A stretch of DNA of 33,658 bases from Verrucomicrobia bacterium Opi.OSU.00C (lineage in GTDB: Bacteria; Verrucomicrobiota; Verrucomicrobiia; Opitutales; PNEW01). The notes below the pieces were generated by a model. The model was given only the letters and a program-made list of their open reading frames with translations. It searched no databases and was not told the DNA's origin. Made by a program: the position numbers and the translations under genes. Where the stretch lies: positions 1 to 33,658 of the forward strand of contig PNEW01000014.1 in the NCBI GenBank assembly GCA_002922725.1. The letters are read 5' to 3'. Position 1 is the first letter of the stretch, and each line of letters begins with the position of its first letter. This document shows, piece after piece, positions 9,702 through 17,675 of the stretch.

Positions 9702-10610
9702 TTAGCTTATTAATCTTTCAATGGCTGTTAAATATCGTTTTTGAGTTCCAGCGACAATTGATTCCGGTAGGTGGGGCCCTGGTGGCTTTTTATTCCAATC
9801 TAGTGTTTCTAGGTAATCCCGGACATATTGTTTATCATAGCTTGGTTGGTTCCGTCCTGTTTTATATTCTGATTCTGGCCAGTACCGTGAAGAATCGGGT
9901 GTAAGCACCTCGTCTATGACGAATAATTTACCTTGTTTATCTAACCCAAATTCGAATTTTGTATCGGCAAGAATGATATTTGCGTTTTTTGCATAATCCA
10001 CACCAAGCTGATAAATTGCCATGCTTGCGATTAATACTTTATTATAAATTGTTTTGCCTAAGATGCCTTCACATTTAGCAAGTGAAATTGGTTCATCATG
10101 CCCACTCGTAGCTTTCGTGGTCGGGGTAAAGTAGAGGTTAGGTAGGCGAGCACTTATCTCTAACCCTTTGGGTAGTATTTGTCCAAAGAGGGATCCATCT
10201 TCCTTATATGACTTCCACCCACTTCCAGAGAGATATCCACGGACAACTGCTTCCACAGGCAGGGGATTCAATTTTTTAACAAGCATACTACGTAAAATAA
10301 GATGAGGGTAGTCTTCGAGTAAATCCTTAAGCGATTCATCATGATTTTCTACCAGATGATTTTCAATGATATTTTGAGATTTCTTAAACCAGAAGAGACT
10401 CAGGTGAGTAAGAATTATTCCTTTATTTGGTATTCCCTCAGGGAGAACGACATCAAATGCAGATATTCGATCGGTGGCGATAATCAGTAGTTTATCACCC
10501 AAATCGTATATCTCACGTACTTTACCTGAACAAATTTTGGGCCAGGGTAAACTTTCTACCTCAACGATAGGATCACGAGGAAGTGACTTTTTAAAAGTAG
10601 CGAATTTCAT
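9702..10610 (-). CDS. purC: Phosphoribosylaminoimidazole-succinocarboxamide synthase (SAICAR synthetase)
   Basis: Purine biosynthesis step joining CAIR and aspartate with ATP. It is 302 residues, the longer PurC form. Family motifs: GKVREIYDLGD, ATDRISAFDVVLPEGIP, VEAVVRGYLSGSGW, ADTKFEFG, and DEVLTPDSSRYW. It ends 66 bp before rpmH. purB, a later step of the same pathway, lies 2.1 kb upstream on the same strand. Confidence 0.97.
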   Translation of the reverse strand: MKFATFKKSLPRDPIVEVESLPWPKICSGKVREIYDLGDKLLIIATDRISAFDVVLPEGIPNKGIILTHLSLFWFKKSQNIIENHLVENHDESLKDLLEDYPHLILRSMLVKKLNPLPVEAVVRGYLSGSGWKSYKEDGSLFGQILPKGLEISARLPNLYFTPTTKATSGHDEPISLAKCEGILGKTIYNKVLIASMAIYQLGVDYAKNANIILADTKFEFGLDKQGKLFVIDEVLTPDSSRYWPESEYKTGRNQPSYDKQYVRDYLETLDWNKKPPGPHLPESIVAGTQKRYLTAIERLIS

Positions 10611-10751
10611 AAGTATTTTAAATTATGGGTATTTTTATTTTTATTCCAAGCGTTGAATTCTTGTCCTCTAAAGTCACAGGAATTTAAAGTATAAATCGAA
10701 AAGGCTTGCACCCTCACTACGAGAATCTAAATTTTGGCCTTTCCTAATTAA

Positions 10752-10829
10752 CTCCCGTTCGTCTAGCTCGGTCCAGGACACAGGGTTTTCATCCCTGCAA
10801 CAGGGGTTCAAATCCCCTACGGGAGGCCA
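10752..10829 (+). tRNA. tRNA-Glu (anticodon UUC)
   Basis: Full cloverleaf. The acceptor stem is CTCCCGT paired with ACGGGAG, and the anticodon arm is CAGGG-TTTTCAT-CCCTG with TTC at 10788-10790. The T arm is AGGGG-TTCAAAT-CCCCT, and CCA is encoded (10827-10829). The first acceptor pair is C1-G72, where tRNA-Glu usually has G1-C72. Confidence 0.95.
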
Positions 10830-10905
10830 ATTAATGAATAATTGGTCGTAAGAGCTTGTTCCTTAGGAATCCTATATTTAGGACGATTTTTTAAAAATAA
10901 ATAAT

Positions 10906-10983
10906 GCCCCGTTCGTCTAGCCAGGCCAAGGACGCAGGGTTCTCATCCCTGAAACAGGGGTTCAAATCCCCTACGGGGTGCCA
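10906..10983 (+). tRNA. tRNA-Glu (anticodon CUC)
   Basis: Second tRNA-Glu, 76 bp after the first and very similar to it. The anticodon arm is CAGGG-TTCTCAT-CCCTG with CTC at 10942-10944, and CCA is encoded (10981-10983). The acceptor stem is GCCCCGT against ACGGGGT, so the terminal pair is G1-U72. It probably arose by tandem duplication and serves GAG codons. Confidence 0.94.
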
Positions 10984-11066
10984 TTGCAATAATTATTTAA
11001 ATGTAGTGAATTATAAAATCAGGCTCTCTGCATATTGCCATAACTGACAATAATTATGGTGATATA

Positions 11067-11302
11067 TCCACCAACATTTAAGCATACCGCTATTGGTAAC
11101 ACTCATGCATCTATCCTTAGTTTTTACCTATGTTTCCACGAAAGGTTTCATTTGATAGCTGTATTCCTCCCATCCTAGTGGTATCCATCACCTGTAATAC
11201 TGTTGAATCTGCTATGTATGCATCGTATTTTCATCCTCCAGGAAACAAGGCCTGGTTAACCGCGTTAATTTTTCCTTCCATCAAAATGCAAAAGAAAAGA
11301 TT
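11067..11302 (-). pseudogene. Decayed remnant of the CAP-protein C-terminal domain
   Basis: No intact gene lies between the tRNA-Glu pair and pfp. Read on the minus strand, however, the stretch gives FFCILMEGKINAVNQALFPGG, a TGA stop, then KYDAYIADSTVLQVMDTT and MGGIQLSNETFRGNIGK. After a frameshift it continues KLRIDA, a TGA stop, then VLPIAVCLNVGG. This lines up with residues about 465-540 of the secreted CAP-domain protein at 25011-26927 (GKINAVNQSLFPVG, TYDAEADITLVEV, GGMQLSNTVFSGTVGK, GLDARGVPIAVRLTIG). Two in-frame stops and one frameshift in about 235 bp show it is dead. A longer plus-strand ORF here (11130-11408) is its antisense shadow. Confidence 0.8.
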
Positions 11303-11322
11303 CCATCAATTTTACAAAAAAA

Positions 11323-12585
11323 TCATTCTATCAAATAAGGAGCCAATTTCTTACCTATACGGTATTTATCTATGTGAACAAATTTTGGAACACCATTTTC
11401 ATAAGTAATCGGTAATTCACCTTGAACAAGGGGTAGTGCATATTTCAAATATTGGAAATTAAGACTTACACCATCTTCATTTATCCAATTTTGTGGTATA
11501 CTCTTAATATTATTAGCAACTTCATTGAGATCACAAAGTCCAAAATCGCAACTATATTGCTCAGAATCACTGCGTATCAGGGTAACCATTTTATCGTTTT
11601 CTCCCCTTACGGCAGCTCGAACCGCAGCTTGTCCAAGTGCGAAAGATTCATCACTATCAACCTGTGAGGAACAGTGAATGGCCGCACGTTGGGCATAACC
11701 AAGTTTTGTAATTCTTACATCAACACCTAAATGTTGCTCGACTATTGTACCAAGATATTCACCGACACCGCCAAGCAGTGAGTGGCCAAATGCATCAGTC
11801 TGCGTTGCTGAAGTAGTAATGTAATTACCGTCACTGTCGATTAAGCCCTCTCCCACAACAACAAAACAGGAATTAGCGGTTTTAAGAATACGTTTAACAT
11901 CATCAATATATTTTTGTGGAGAAAATGCCACTTCAGGTAGGTAAATTAAATGAGGTGGATCGTGTGGGTGATCCCGTCTTTTTGCCAATGAAGCCCCTGC
12001 GGCAATCCAGCCAGCACTACGCCCCATTACTTCAAGGATCATCACTAAATTACCACGACCCATTGCTTCGTTATCAAGGGCAATTTCTTTGACAGTCGTT
12101 GCCACATACTTAATAACGCTGCCATAACCTGGGCAATGGTCGGTACCGGTAAGATCATTATCTATTGTTTTGGGAACACCAATGATTCGCATCTCGTGGC
12201 CCTTTTCTTTTGAAAACTTTGATAGTCTATTAGACGTATCTTGGGAGTCGTTACCCCCAATGTAGAAAAAATAGCGAATGTTATGAGCCTTAAAAACTTC
12301 TATAGCTCTTTCACAATCCTGTAACTTTTTAAGCTTGAATCTACAAGTACCAAGAGCGGATGCAGGTGTAGATCGCAAACCACGAATTGTTTGCTGGGAT
12401 TCCTCAGCGAGGTCAACAATATCCTCTTTAAGAATTCCCTGAATTCCATTCAATCCACCATACACTTCTTCAATGCATTCGTGGTTAAGCGCTTCTGTAA
12501 TTAAACCAGCTAAGCTAGAGTTTATAACTGAGGTCGGTCCCCCCGATTGCGCCACTAAACAATTACCTTCTAAAACATCTGCCAT
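11323..12585 (-). CDS. pfp: Pyrophosphate-dependent 6-phosphofructokinase
   Basis: Phosphorylates fructose-6-phosphate, probably with PPi, at the committed glycolytic step; the PPi reaction is reversible. Counting from MADVLEGNCL, the protein is 420 residues. SGGPTSVINSS (14-24) opens the nucleotide/PPi site. FYIGGNDSQDT carries GGND at 110-113, where ATP-dependent enzymes have GGDG. PKTIDND (138-144) has Lys where ATP enzymes have Gly (PGTIDND). These residues are the known marks of PPi use. The frame is open up to 12633, but family homology starts at Met 12585. The stop lies about 20 bp from the decayed remnant. Confidence 0.92.
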   Translation of the reverse strand: MADVLEGNCLVAQSGGPTSVINSSLAGLITEALNHECIEEVYGGLNGIQGILKEDIVDLAEESQQTIRGLRSTPASALGTCRFKLKKLQDCERAIEVFKAHNIRYFFYIGGNDSQDTSNRLSKFSKEKGHEMRIIGVPKTIDNDLTGTDHCPGYGSVIKYVATTVKEIALDNEAMGRGNLVMILEVMGRSAGWIAAGASLAKRRDHPHDPPHLIYLPEVAFSPQKYIDDVKRILKTANSCFVVVGEGLIDSDGNYITTSATQTDAFGHSLLGGVGEYLGTIVEQHLGVDVRITKLGYAQRAAIHCSSQVDSDESFALGQAAVRAAVRGENDKMVTLIRSDSEQYSCDFGLCDLNEVANNIKSIPQNWINEDGVSLNFQYLKYALPLVQGELPITYENGVPKFVHIDKYRIGKKLAPYLIE

Positions 12586-12717
12586 AAGTTCTATTTTTAA
12601 AAAAAAGACACATTGTATTGCTGCTATAAACAAAGCAATCTTAAACTATTCATGATTTTGGGGTATCTATTTCAACCCTTGAATAATTGGTCGGTAAATT
12701 ACTAAACCTGCTAATAA

Positions 12718-14142
12718 TCAAAGTATTTTTATCGGTTTATAATCTGCAGCTTTAGGAAATCGCTTTTTCCAGACAATTGATTCATTAATAAATGTATTCA
12801 CTTGGCTACCAGCTGATCCCATTAGTTTTTCATTTTGGGTTAAAATTTCATTAATCTGACTTTGTTTGAGACCTAAGCGAGGATCATTAGCCAGTCGATC
12901 AACAAGATCATTTTCCTTAATCTTTCCCTCTCTTATATCCTTGGCTACAGCTATTGACTTTTCCTTTATCGCCTCATGGGCAGACTCACGACCCGCGCCA
13001 TTTTTAATGGCTTCCATCATGATTGTTGTTGTTGCAAGATATGGTAAATATTGATTATTTTCTTTTTCAATATTATTGGGAAATATTTCCATTTGTTGAA
13101 TCACATGAAGAAATGTTTCAAACAAACCATCAATGGTGAAGAAACTGTCGGGCATAACGACTCGTCGAACAACTGAGCAGGAAACATCACCTTCGTTCCA
13201 TTGATCACCTGCTAAACCCGCGACCATTGTTAAATGTCCTTTGAGGATTACATTGAATCCATTGATGCGTTCACAACTTCGGCAATTCATCTTGTGAGGC
13301 ATTGCTGAAGAGCCTACCTGATTGTCATCAAACCCTTCGCTAATTAATTCATGTCCCGCCATTAACCGTATAGATTTTGCCATATTGGATGGTGCACTAG
13401 AGAGCAAAAAGAGATTGCTCAAGACAGCAAAGTCGATGCTACGGGGATAGACTTGTCCTGTGATGGGCATCAATCTTTTACTCCCAAGGTAACCCAAAAT
13501 TTTTTCTTCCAAGGTGCTCACTTTGGTCGAATCCCCATCAAAAAGGGTTAGAAGATCGATTTGAGTTCCTACCGCCCCCTTGAGCCCGCGAATGGGGTAA
13601 TGTTCAATGATATTATCTAAACATTGTAGACCAAAAAGTAATTCTTCACCAAACATCGCTACCCGTTTGCCTAAAGTAGTAGGTTGTGCTGGCACATTAT
13701 GTGTGCGGCCAGTAATGACAAGATTGCGGAATTCGTCAGCCCGTTGAGCTAAAAGAATAAGTGCAGACACAGCCTTTTGACGTATAATTTTAAGTGATCT
13801 CAATATTTGCAGCTGTTCGATGTTTTCAGTGAGATCACGACTTGTTAAGCCCTTGTGGATATGCTCGTACCCTGCTAATTCATTGAAAACTTCGATGCGC
13901 GCTTTTACGTCATGTTTTGTTGTTTCTTCACGGTTTCGTATCAAGTTGATATCTATCTGTTCCTTGACCAATTCATAAGCGTTTATCGCCTCATTTGGGA
14001 TAGTCAGTCCAAGGGCACGTTGTGCTTTCATTACTGCGATCCAAAATTCTCGCTCCAGAATGATCTTGCCGCGTGTTGACCAAATGCTCTTTAGGTGTTC
14101 TGATGCATAGCGTTCGGATAAAATGTTTGGTATATCGGCCAT
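12718..14142 (-). CDS. purB: Adenylosuccinate lyase
   Basis: Splits SAICAR and adenylosuccinate in purine synthesis. It is 474 residues. Conserved regions are TKHDVKA (75-81), GRTHNVPAQPTT with the active-site His148, and the fumarase/aspartase signature GSSAMPHKMN (277-286) on the catalytic loop. It lies upstream of pfp on the same strand with a 132-bp gap, and diverges from the ferritin-like gene across 252 bp. Confidence 0.96.
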   Translation of the reverse strand: MADIPNILSERYASEHLKSIWSTRGKIILEREFWIAVMKAQRALGLTIPNEAINAYELVKEQIDINLIRNREETTKHDVKARIEVFNELAGYEHIHKGLTSRDLTENIEQLQILRSLKIIRQKAVSALILLAQRADEFRNLVITGRTHNVPAQPTTLGKRVAMFGEELLFGLQCLDNIIEHYPIRGLKGAVGTQIDLLTLFDGDSTKVSTLEEKILGYLGSKRLMPITGQVYPRSIDFAVLSNLFLLSSAPSNMAKSIRLMAGHELISEGFDDNQVGSSAMPHKMNCRSCERINGFNVILKGHLTMVAGLAGDQWNEGDVSCSVVRRVVMPDSFFTIDGLFETFLHVIQQMEIFPNNIEKENNQYLPYLATTTIMMEAIKNGAGRESAHEAIKEKSIAVAKDIREGKIKENDLVDRLANDPRLGLKQSQINEILTQNEKLMGSAGSQVNTFINESIVWKKRFPKAADYKPIKIL

Positions 14143-14394
14143 TATATATTCACATCTAATTTTAAAATTAATAAATGATTCATTACAAAGCCACTAAAAA
14201 GTTAATTTAGATGCAGTGTTTTATCTTCTGGGATTTAACATTCGCATCATAGTTGTAAATGCTAACTAATTCTTAGCTGTAATATTAATTGTAAAAGTCT
14301 GTTTTTACATTGGAATTTCATTATATTAAAGATAATAAGGGTTTAAGTATAATAAATATTTTATTTTAAGAAATAATTATTAAAGAGGTTTAAA

Positions 14395-15585
14395 ATGATA
14401 CTAATAGGTGAAAACTCACGGTTAATGCAAAGATATGAATTACTGGAGCGATCTGCAATGCGCTATTCAGCGGGATGGGCTATGGTTACCTCATCTTGGG
14501 ACATCAAAGTAACTCTGGGGAGGCATATGTGGCAGGACGCGCAGAGAGCAGATCGTCTTCGTAATAGACTTAAAGAACTTCGATCTGGTCCTCTCTCTAA
14601 CGATAATAATTCGGGTCTGGACAAGGTTGTTAATTATGCTGCTAGTGCTGAAAATATTTCAGAGTATATAGCCGGAATGTATAAAGTTGTAAAAGCCAAC
14701 CTTCTCGAAGCTTATTATCATCACTATAAAACTACAAATATTGCTTTAGATGATGCCACGCTTGAATTATTATGTAATAATATTTCCACTCTCGAAGAAC
14801 AATGTCGATGGGCTGAGGGATTAACCGAATTTGACTCACGAACGATATATGACAGGGTAGCTTGTGAAAAGTGGCAAAATGTAGTCTCTTCGATGTTAAT
14901 TTTGCAAGGGGGGATTGATGGACGTGAAACTCAAACTGCTGCAGCTGCAGCAATTATCCCATCTCGCGAATCTTTTAAGCGTCCGCATAAACAACATTTG
15001 GACGATATAACTACTCAACGCGGTCGTGATAAAGCACCTATAGAAGAAGCTGGTGAACCTTGGAGAGAATATGTACTCCGCAACTATTTCAATGAGATCG
15101 GAGCAGGAGATAATGTAGCAAGCATAGTTTTCGATGCACCTCAACATGTTGAATGGGAGTTTCTTTATGACATGGCGCGGCACGGTTGGGACGAATATCG
15201 ACATGCTATGATGGGTAAACAACGACTTATTGAACTAGGTTTGGATATAAAAAAATTACCTATTGGTACAGGAGTTTTTGAGTTTCGTGACAAGCTACCC
15301 CTTGTAGAACGATTGGGAATGATCGTTTTTTTAGATGAAGTTAACGGCTTTCCTTATAAGCGTAGAAGTCGTGAATTACTTAAATCAATGGCTGATGAAG
15401 AGAGTTCAGATTATTTAGCCTACGATATTTGCGATGAAACACGTCATGTCGGGAATGGCCATAAATGGCTGGAACATTTGCAGAAGATTACCGGTGATAA
15501 GCGTGATCGTGATCAGTTAATGAAAGATTTGAATGAACTTATGGATGAGCGTGCAAATTACATCGGGACTGGCCAGGTAAATTAA
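14395..15585 (+). CDS. Ferritin-like protein of unknown function
   Basis: 396 residues, no signal peptide, mostly helical. Two helices carry likely metal ligands: EWEFLYDMARHGWDEYRH (Glu254, Glu267, His270) and YDICDETRHVGNGHKWL (Glu348, His351, His356). Further Glu/His positions sit in the N-terminal half (LGRHMWQDAQ at 42-50, NLLEAYYHHY at 102-111). A W-D-E-x-R-H string is typical of DUF455-type ferritin-like proteins, but I cannot assign the family with certainty. A six-Ala stretch lies at about 182-187. A good SD (AAAGAGG) precedes ATG 14395. It stands apart from its neighbours with its own upstream region. Confidence 0.7.
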   Translation: MILIGENSRLMQRYELLERSAMRYSAGWAMVTSSWDIKVTLGRHMWQDAQRADRLRNRLKELRSGPLSNDNNSGLDKVVNYAASAENISEYIAGMYKVVKANLLEAYYHHYKTTNIALDDATLELLCNNISTLEEQCRWAEGLTEFDSRTIYDRVACEKWQNVVSSMLILQGGIDGRETQTAAAAAIIPSRESFKRPHKQHLDDITTQRGRDKAPIEEAGEPWREYVLRNYFNEIGAGDNVASIVFDAPQHVEWEFLYDMARHGWDEYRHAMMGKQRLIELGLDIKKLPIGTGVFEFRDKLPLVERLGMIVFLDEVNGFPYKRRSRELLKSMADEESSDYLAYDICDETRHVGNGHKWLEHLQKITGDKRDRDQLMKDLNELMDERANYIGTGQVN

Positions 15586-15659
15586 GCATTTTAAAATAAT
15601 GCGCAGAGTATTACGCAAACTGTCGTTCTACTGTAACTTTTCCTTATTTGGTTAGGCTA

Positions 15660-16139
15660 ATGAAACAGTTGAATATAATTGCTGCCTGTTCAGAGAATCG
15701 AGTAATTGGACGGGCTGGGAGGTTGCCTTGGAAGATAAATGAAGACTGGAATTACTTTATTAGAAAAACTAAGGGTGGCACAATCATCTTTGGACGAAAA
15801 GCATTTGAGGAATTTGGTTATCCTTTTTCAGGGAGTCAAACCATTGTGTTGACACGCAATCATGAGTGGAGATGTAAAGATGTAATCGTTGCAACTTCAT
15901 TACAAGATGCTTTGAATAGAGCACAGGAACTCGGTAATGAGATATGGATTGGTGGAGGTCAGCATGTATATGAGGAGACAATAACGATGGCTGACACTCT
16001 CTACCTCACAGTTATTCATGCTGAGGTTGAAGGGGATGTTTATTTCCCTGTATGGGATTCTTTTTTCACAAAAACAATTTCTAGGCATGAAAGCAGAAAC
16101 GACGATTTTCGTTATACTTTTTTTGTTTTTGCAAAATAA
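15660..16139 (+). CDS. folA: Dihydrofolate reductase
   Basis: Reduces dihydrofolate with NADPH. Counted from MKQLNIIAAC the protein is 159 residues. Family motifs: IAACSENRVIGRAGRLPW, the active-site acid Asp29 in NEDWNYF, IIFGRKAFE, the NADPH-binding IWIGGGQHVYEE, and GDVYFP. The frame is open from 15648, but Met 15660 fits the family start. No thyA is present in the window. rsmD follows 21 bp later. Confidence 0.95.
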   Translation: MKQLNIIAACSENRVIGRAGRLPWKINEDWNYFIRKTKGGTIIFGRKAFEEFGYPFSGSQTIVLTRNHEWRCKDVIVATSLQDALNRAQELGNEIWIGGGQHVYEETITMADTLYLTVIHAEVEGDVYFPVWDSFFTKTISRHESRNDDFRYTFFVFAK

Positions 16140-16160
16140 TTTATCAAAAAGAGGTTAATT

Positions 16161-16724
16161 TTGATTATTACTGGTGGTGTAGCTCGTGGAATTCGACTCA
16201 AGATTAAAAATTCCGATTCAATTAGGCCAGCGATGGGGCGTTTGCGGGAAGCGGTATTTTCGAGTCTTGGCATCGGGGTTGTTGAAAGCAGGTTTCTAGA
16301 TCTCTTTGCTGGTAGTGGTGCCTATGGGTTAGAAGCGCTTAGCAGAGGGGCCTCGGGTGGGGTATTCATTGAAAAAGATCATCAAAAAATTGGATATTTA
16401 CAAAAAAACCTCTTCTCTGTTTGTAAATCTCTTGGATTGGAAAAGACACCTTGTGATGTCCTGGAGATGGATGTTGTTAAATGGGTACCAAAAGTTAACC
16501 AAAAATTCGATTTTATTTTTGTTGATCCACCCTATAACACTATAAATCAACGGATGGAATTAATTTTTACGCTGGCACAATCCTGCATTACTTTTAAAGA
16601 ATCATCTCGCTTAATATTTGAAGCACCTTGTGAGTTGGATTTAAAGGGAAAAGGATGGGAACAAGTGAAAAAGTTAGGAAAAGGCCGACACAAATCCACG
16701 GCATCTTTTTTCCGAAGAATTTAA
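16161..16724 (+). CDS. rsmD: 16S rRNA (guanine966-N2)-methyltransferase RsmD
   Basis: Methylates G966 of 16S rRNA. It is 187 residues. RPAMGRLREAVFSSL (22-36), the SAM motif LDLFAGSGAYGLEALSRGA (46 on) and the catalytic FVDPPYNT (120-127) are all present. The start is TTG 16161 with a good SD (AAAGAGG) 5 bp upstream. coaD, a common neighbour in other genomes, is absent. Confidence 0.93.
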   Translation: MIITGGVARGIRLKIKNSDSIRPAMGRLREAVFSSLGIGVVESRFLDLFAGSGAYGLEALSRGASGGVFIEKDHQKIGYLQKNLFSVCKSLGLEKTPCDVLEMDVVKWVPKVNQKFDFIFVDPPYNTINQRMELIFTLAQSCITFKESSRLIFEAPCELDLKGKGWEQVKKLGKGRHKSTASFFRRI

Positions 16725-17162
16725 ATTTTAAACAGAGTAAAGACTATTATAATTGAGAAAGTTGAGTTTCAATCTTTGAAGTAAGGATTACTATTGTGGC
16801 GATTCCTGCTGTCCGAAGTATAGACTGACCAAGAGTAAAGAGTTTGAATTTAGTACTACACAACAGATTCCTTTCCTTTAAGCCCCGCCAAAATAAAATA
16901 TTATTGATCATTCAAGATACTATTTATGAATAAGTTAAATGTATTGTGTCTACTTGACTTAAAAATATTAATAGGTTCATTTAAATTATAACTATAACTT
17001 ATTTTACCTCATTGACTTTAACCCGTTTTAGATAGTTATCTTATCGTTCAGTCGTGGGCTTATCAATGCCTATGAAAGTAATTTTTATAATGTACTCGGA
17101 AAAATCATTTTCAGACCAGAACTTCCTTTATATCTTAAGCTTCTGCTATAGGAAGTAATTCC
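16725..17162. other. 438-bp AT-rich region with no recognised gene
   Basis: All frames are broken by stops. There is no tRNA, no obvious repeat and no structured RNA I can recognise. A short plus-strand open stretch at about 16770-16828 (VAIPAVRSID) is too brief to assign. The last bases hold an SD-like AGGAAG serving the ORF at 17163. It separates rsmD from the lipid locus and probably holds that locus's promoter. Confidence 0.5.
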
Positions 17163-17675
17163 ATGGTGTATAAGGATACGCTTATACTCATTGTTTTCCC
17201 ATTCATCCCACCTGAGAGTAAAATGGTGAAATGGTATTGGACTCCTATTGTAGGTGTCCCCTTCCTATTAAGAAACATTATTAACATCCAGCGTTGTGGA
17301 GGTAAACAAATATATTTGTATCATTGGCAGGAATTAGCAGCAGTAAAAGAACTGTGTTGTCTTGTTAATAACGATCCCAGAATACAAAACAAAACAAAGT
17401 TTATATCAGCACCTAAGGATTTAGTGAATTTACTTCAAAGCAGAAAAAAAATCCTTATCCTGAATGCCTCAACTCTCCATAACAGGTTAGATATTCTGAA
17501 TGCTATTTCGTTATTAACTCAAGATTCCATCATAGATAAAGAAGAAGAAAAGGACTTGGTTGGTCTTGAAAACTTACTCGTTCAACTAGAAAAGTATGAC
17601 GATTCAAGTGATTATTTTTTAGATAAAATAATCGTTATGAAAGATCAAAAAAAAACCATTGTGCGCCTCAAATGA
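17163..17675 (+). CDS. Nucleotidyltransferase-like protein, probable N-terminal half of a split bifunctional enzyme
   Basis: 170 residues. The segment TPIVGVPFLLRNIINIQRCGGKQIYLYHW resembles the MobA-like fold of sugar/inositol-phosphate nucleotidyltransferases (the x-VGG-x-PLL-x-RN-x2-x2-x3-AG pattern), but the usual LAAGxGxR motif is missing, so catalysis is doubtful. It ends in a 9-A run (17647-17655) and stops shortly after. With 8 A, the frame would continue into the phosphatidyltransferase that follows. Such NTase/CDP-alcohol phosphatidyltransferase fusions are known (for example the inositol-phosphate cytidylyltransferase/DIPP synthase type). An SD-like AGGAAG precedes ATG 17163. The assignment is tentative. 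Confidence 0.6.
   Translation: MVYKDTLILIVFPFIPPESKMVKWYWTPIVGVPFLLRNIINIQRCGGKQIYLYHWQELAAVKELCCLVNNDPRIQNKTKFISAPKDLVNLLQSRKKILILNASTLHNRLDILNAISLLTQDSIIDKEEEKDLVGLENLLVQLEKYDDSSDYFLDKIIVMKDQKKTIVRLK

Noticed and set aside
11130..11408. Plus-strand ORF of 92 codons next to the tRNA-Glu pair
   Set aside because: It looks similar to an antisense ORF at 26477-26689, but that similarity comes from the opposite strands, where real coding sequence and its decayed copy lie.
14289..14327. Promoter boxes upstream of the ferritin-like gene (TTTACA and TATATT)
   Set aside because: The spacing is 12 bp, too short for a normal promoter, and the region is so AT-rich that such matches occur by chance.
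16770..16828. Possible remnant of a heptosyltransferase-like gene (VAIPAVRSID)
   Set aside because: The matching stretch is about ten residues and ends in a stop; too short to support.
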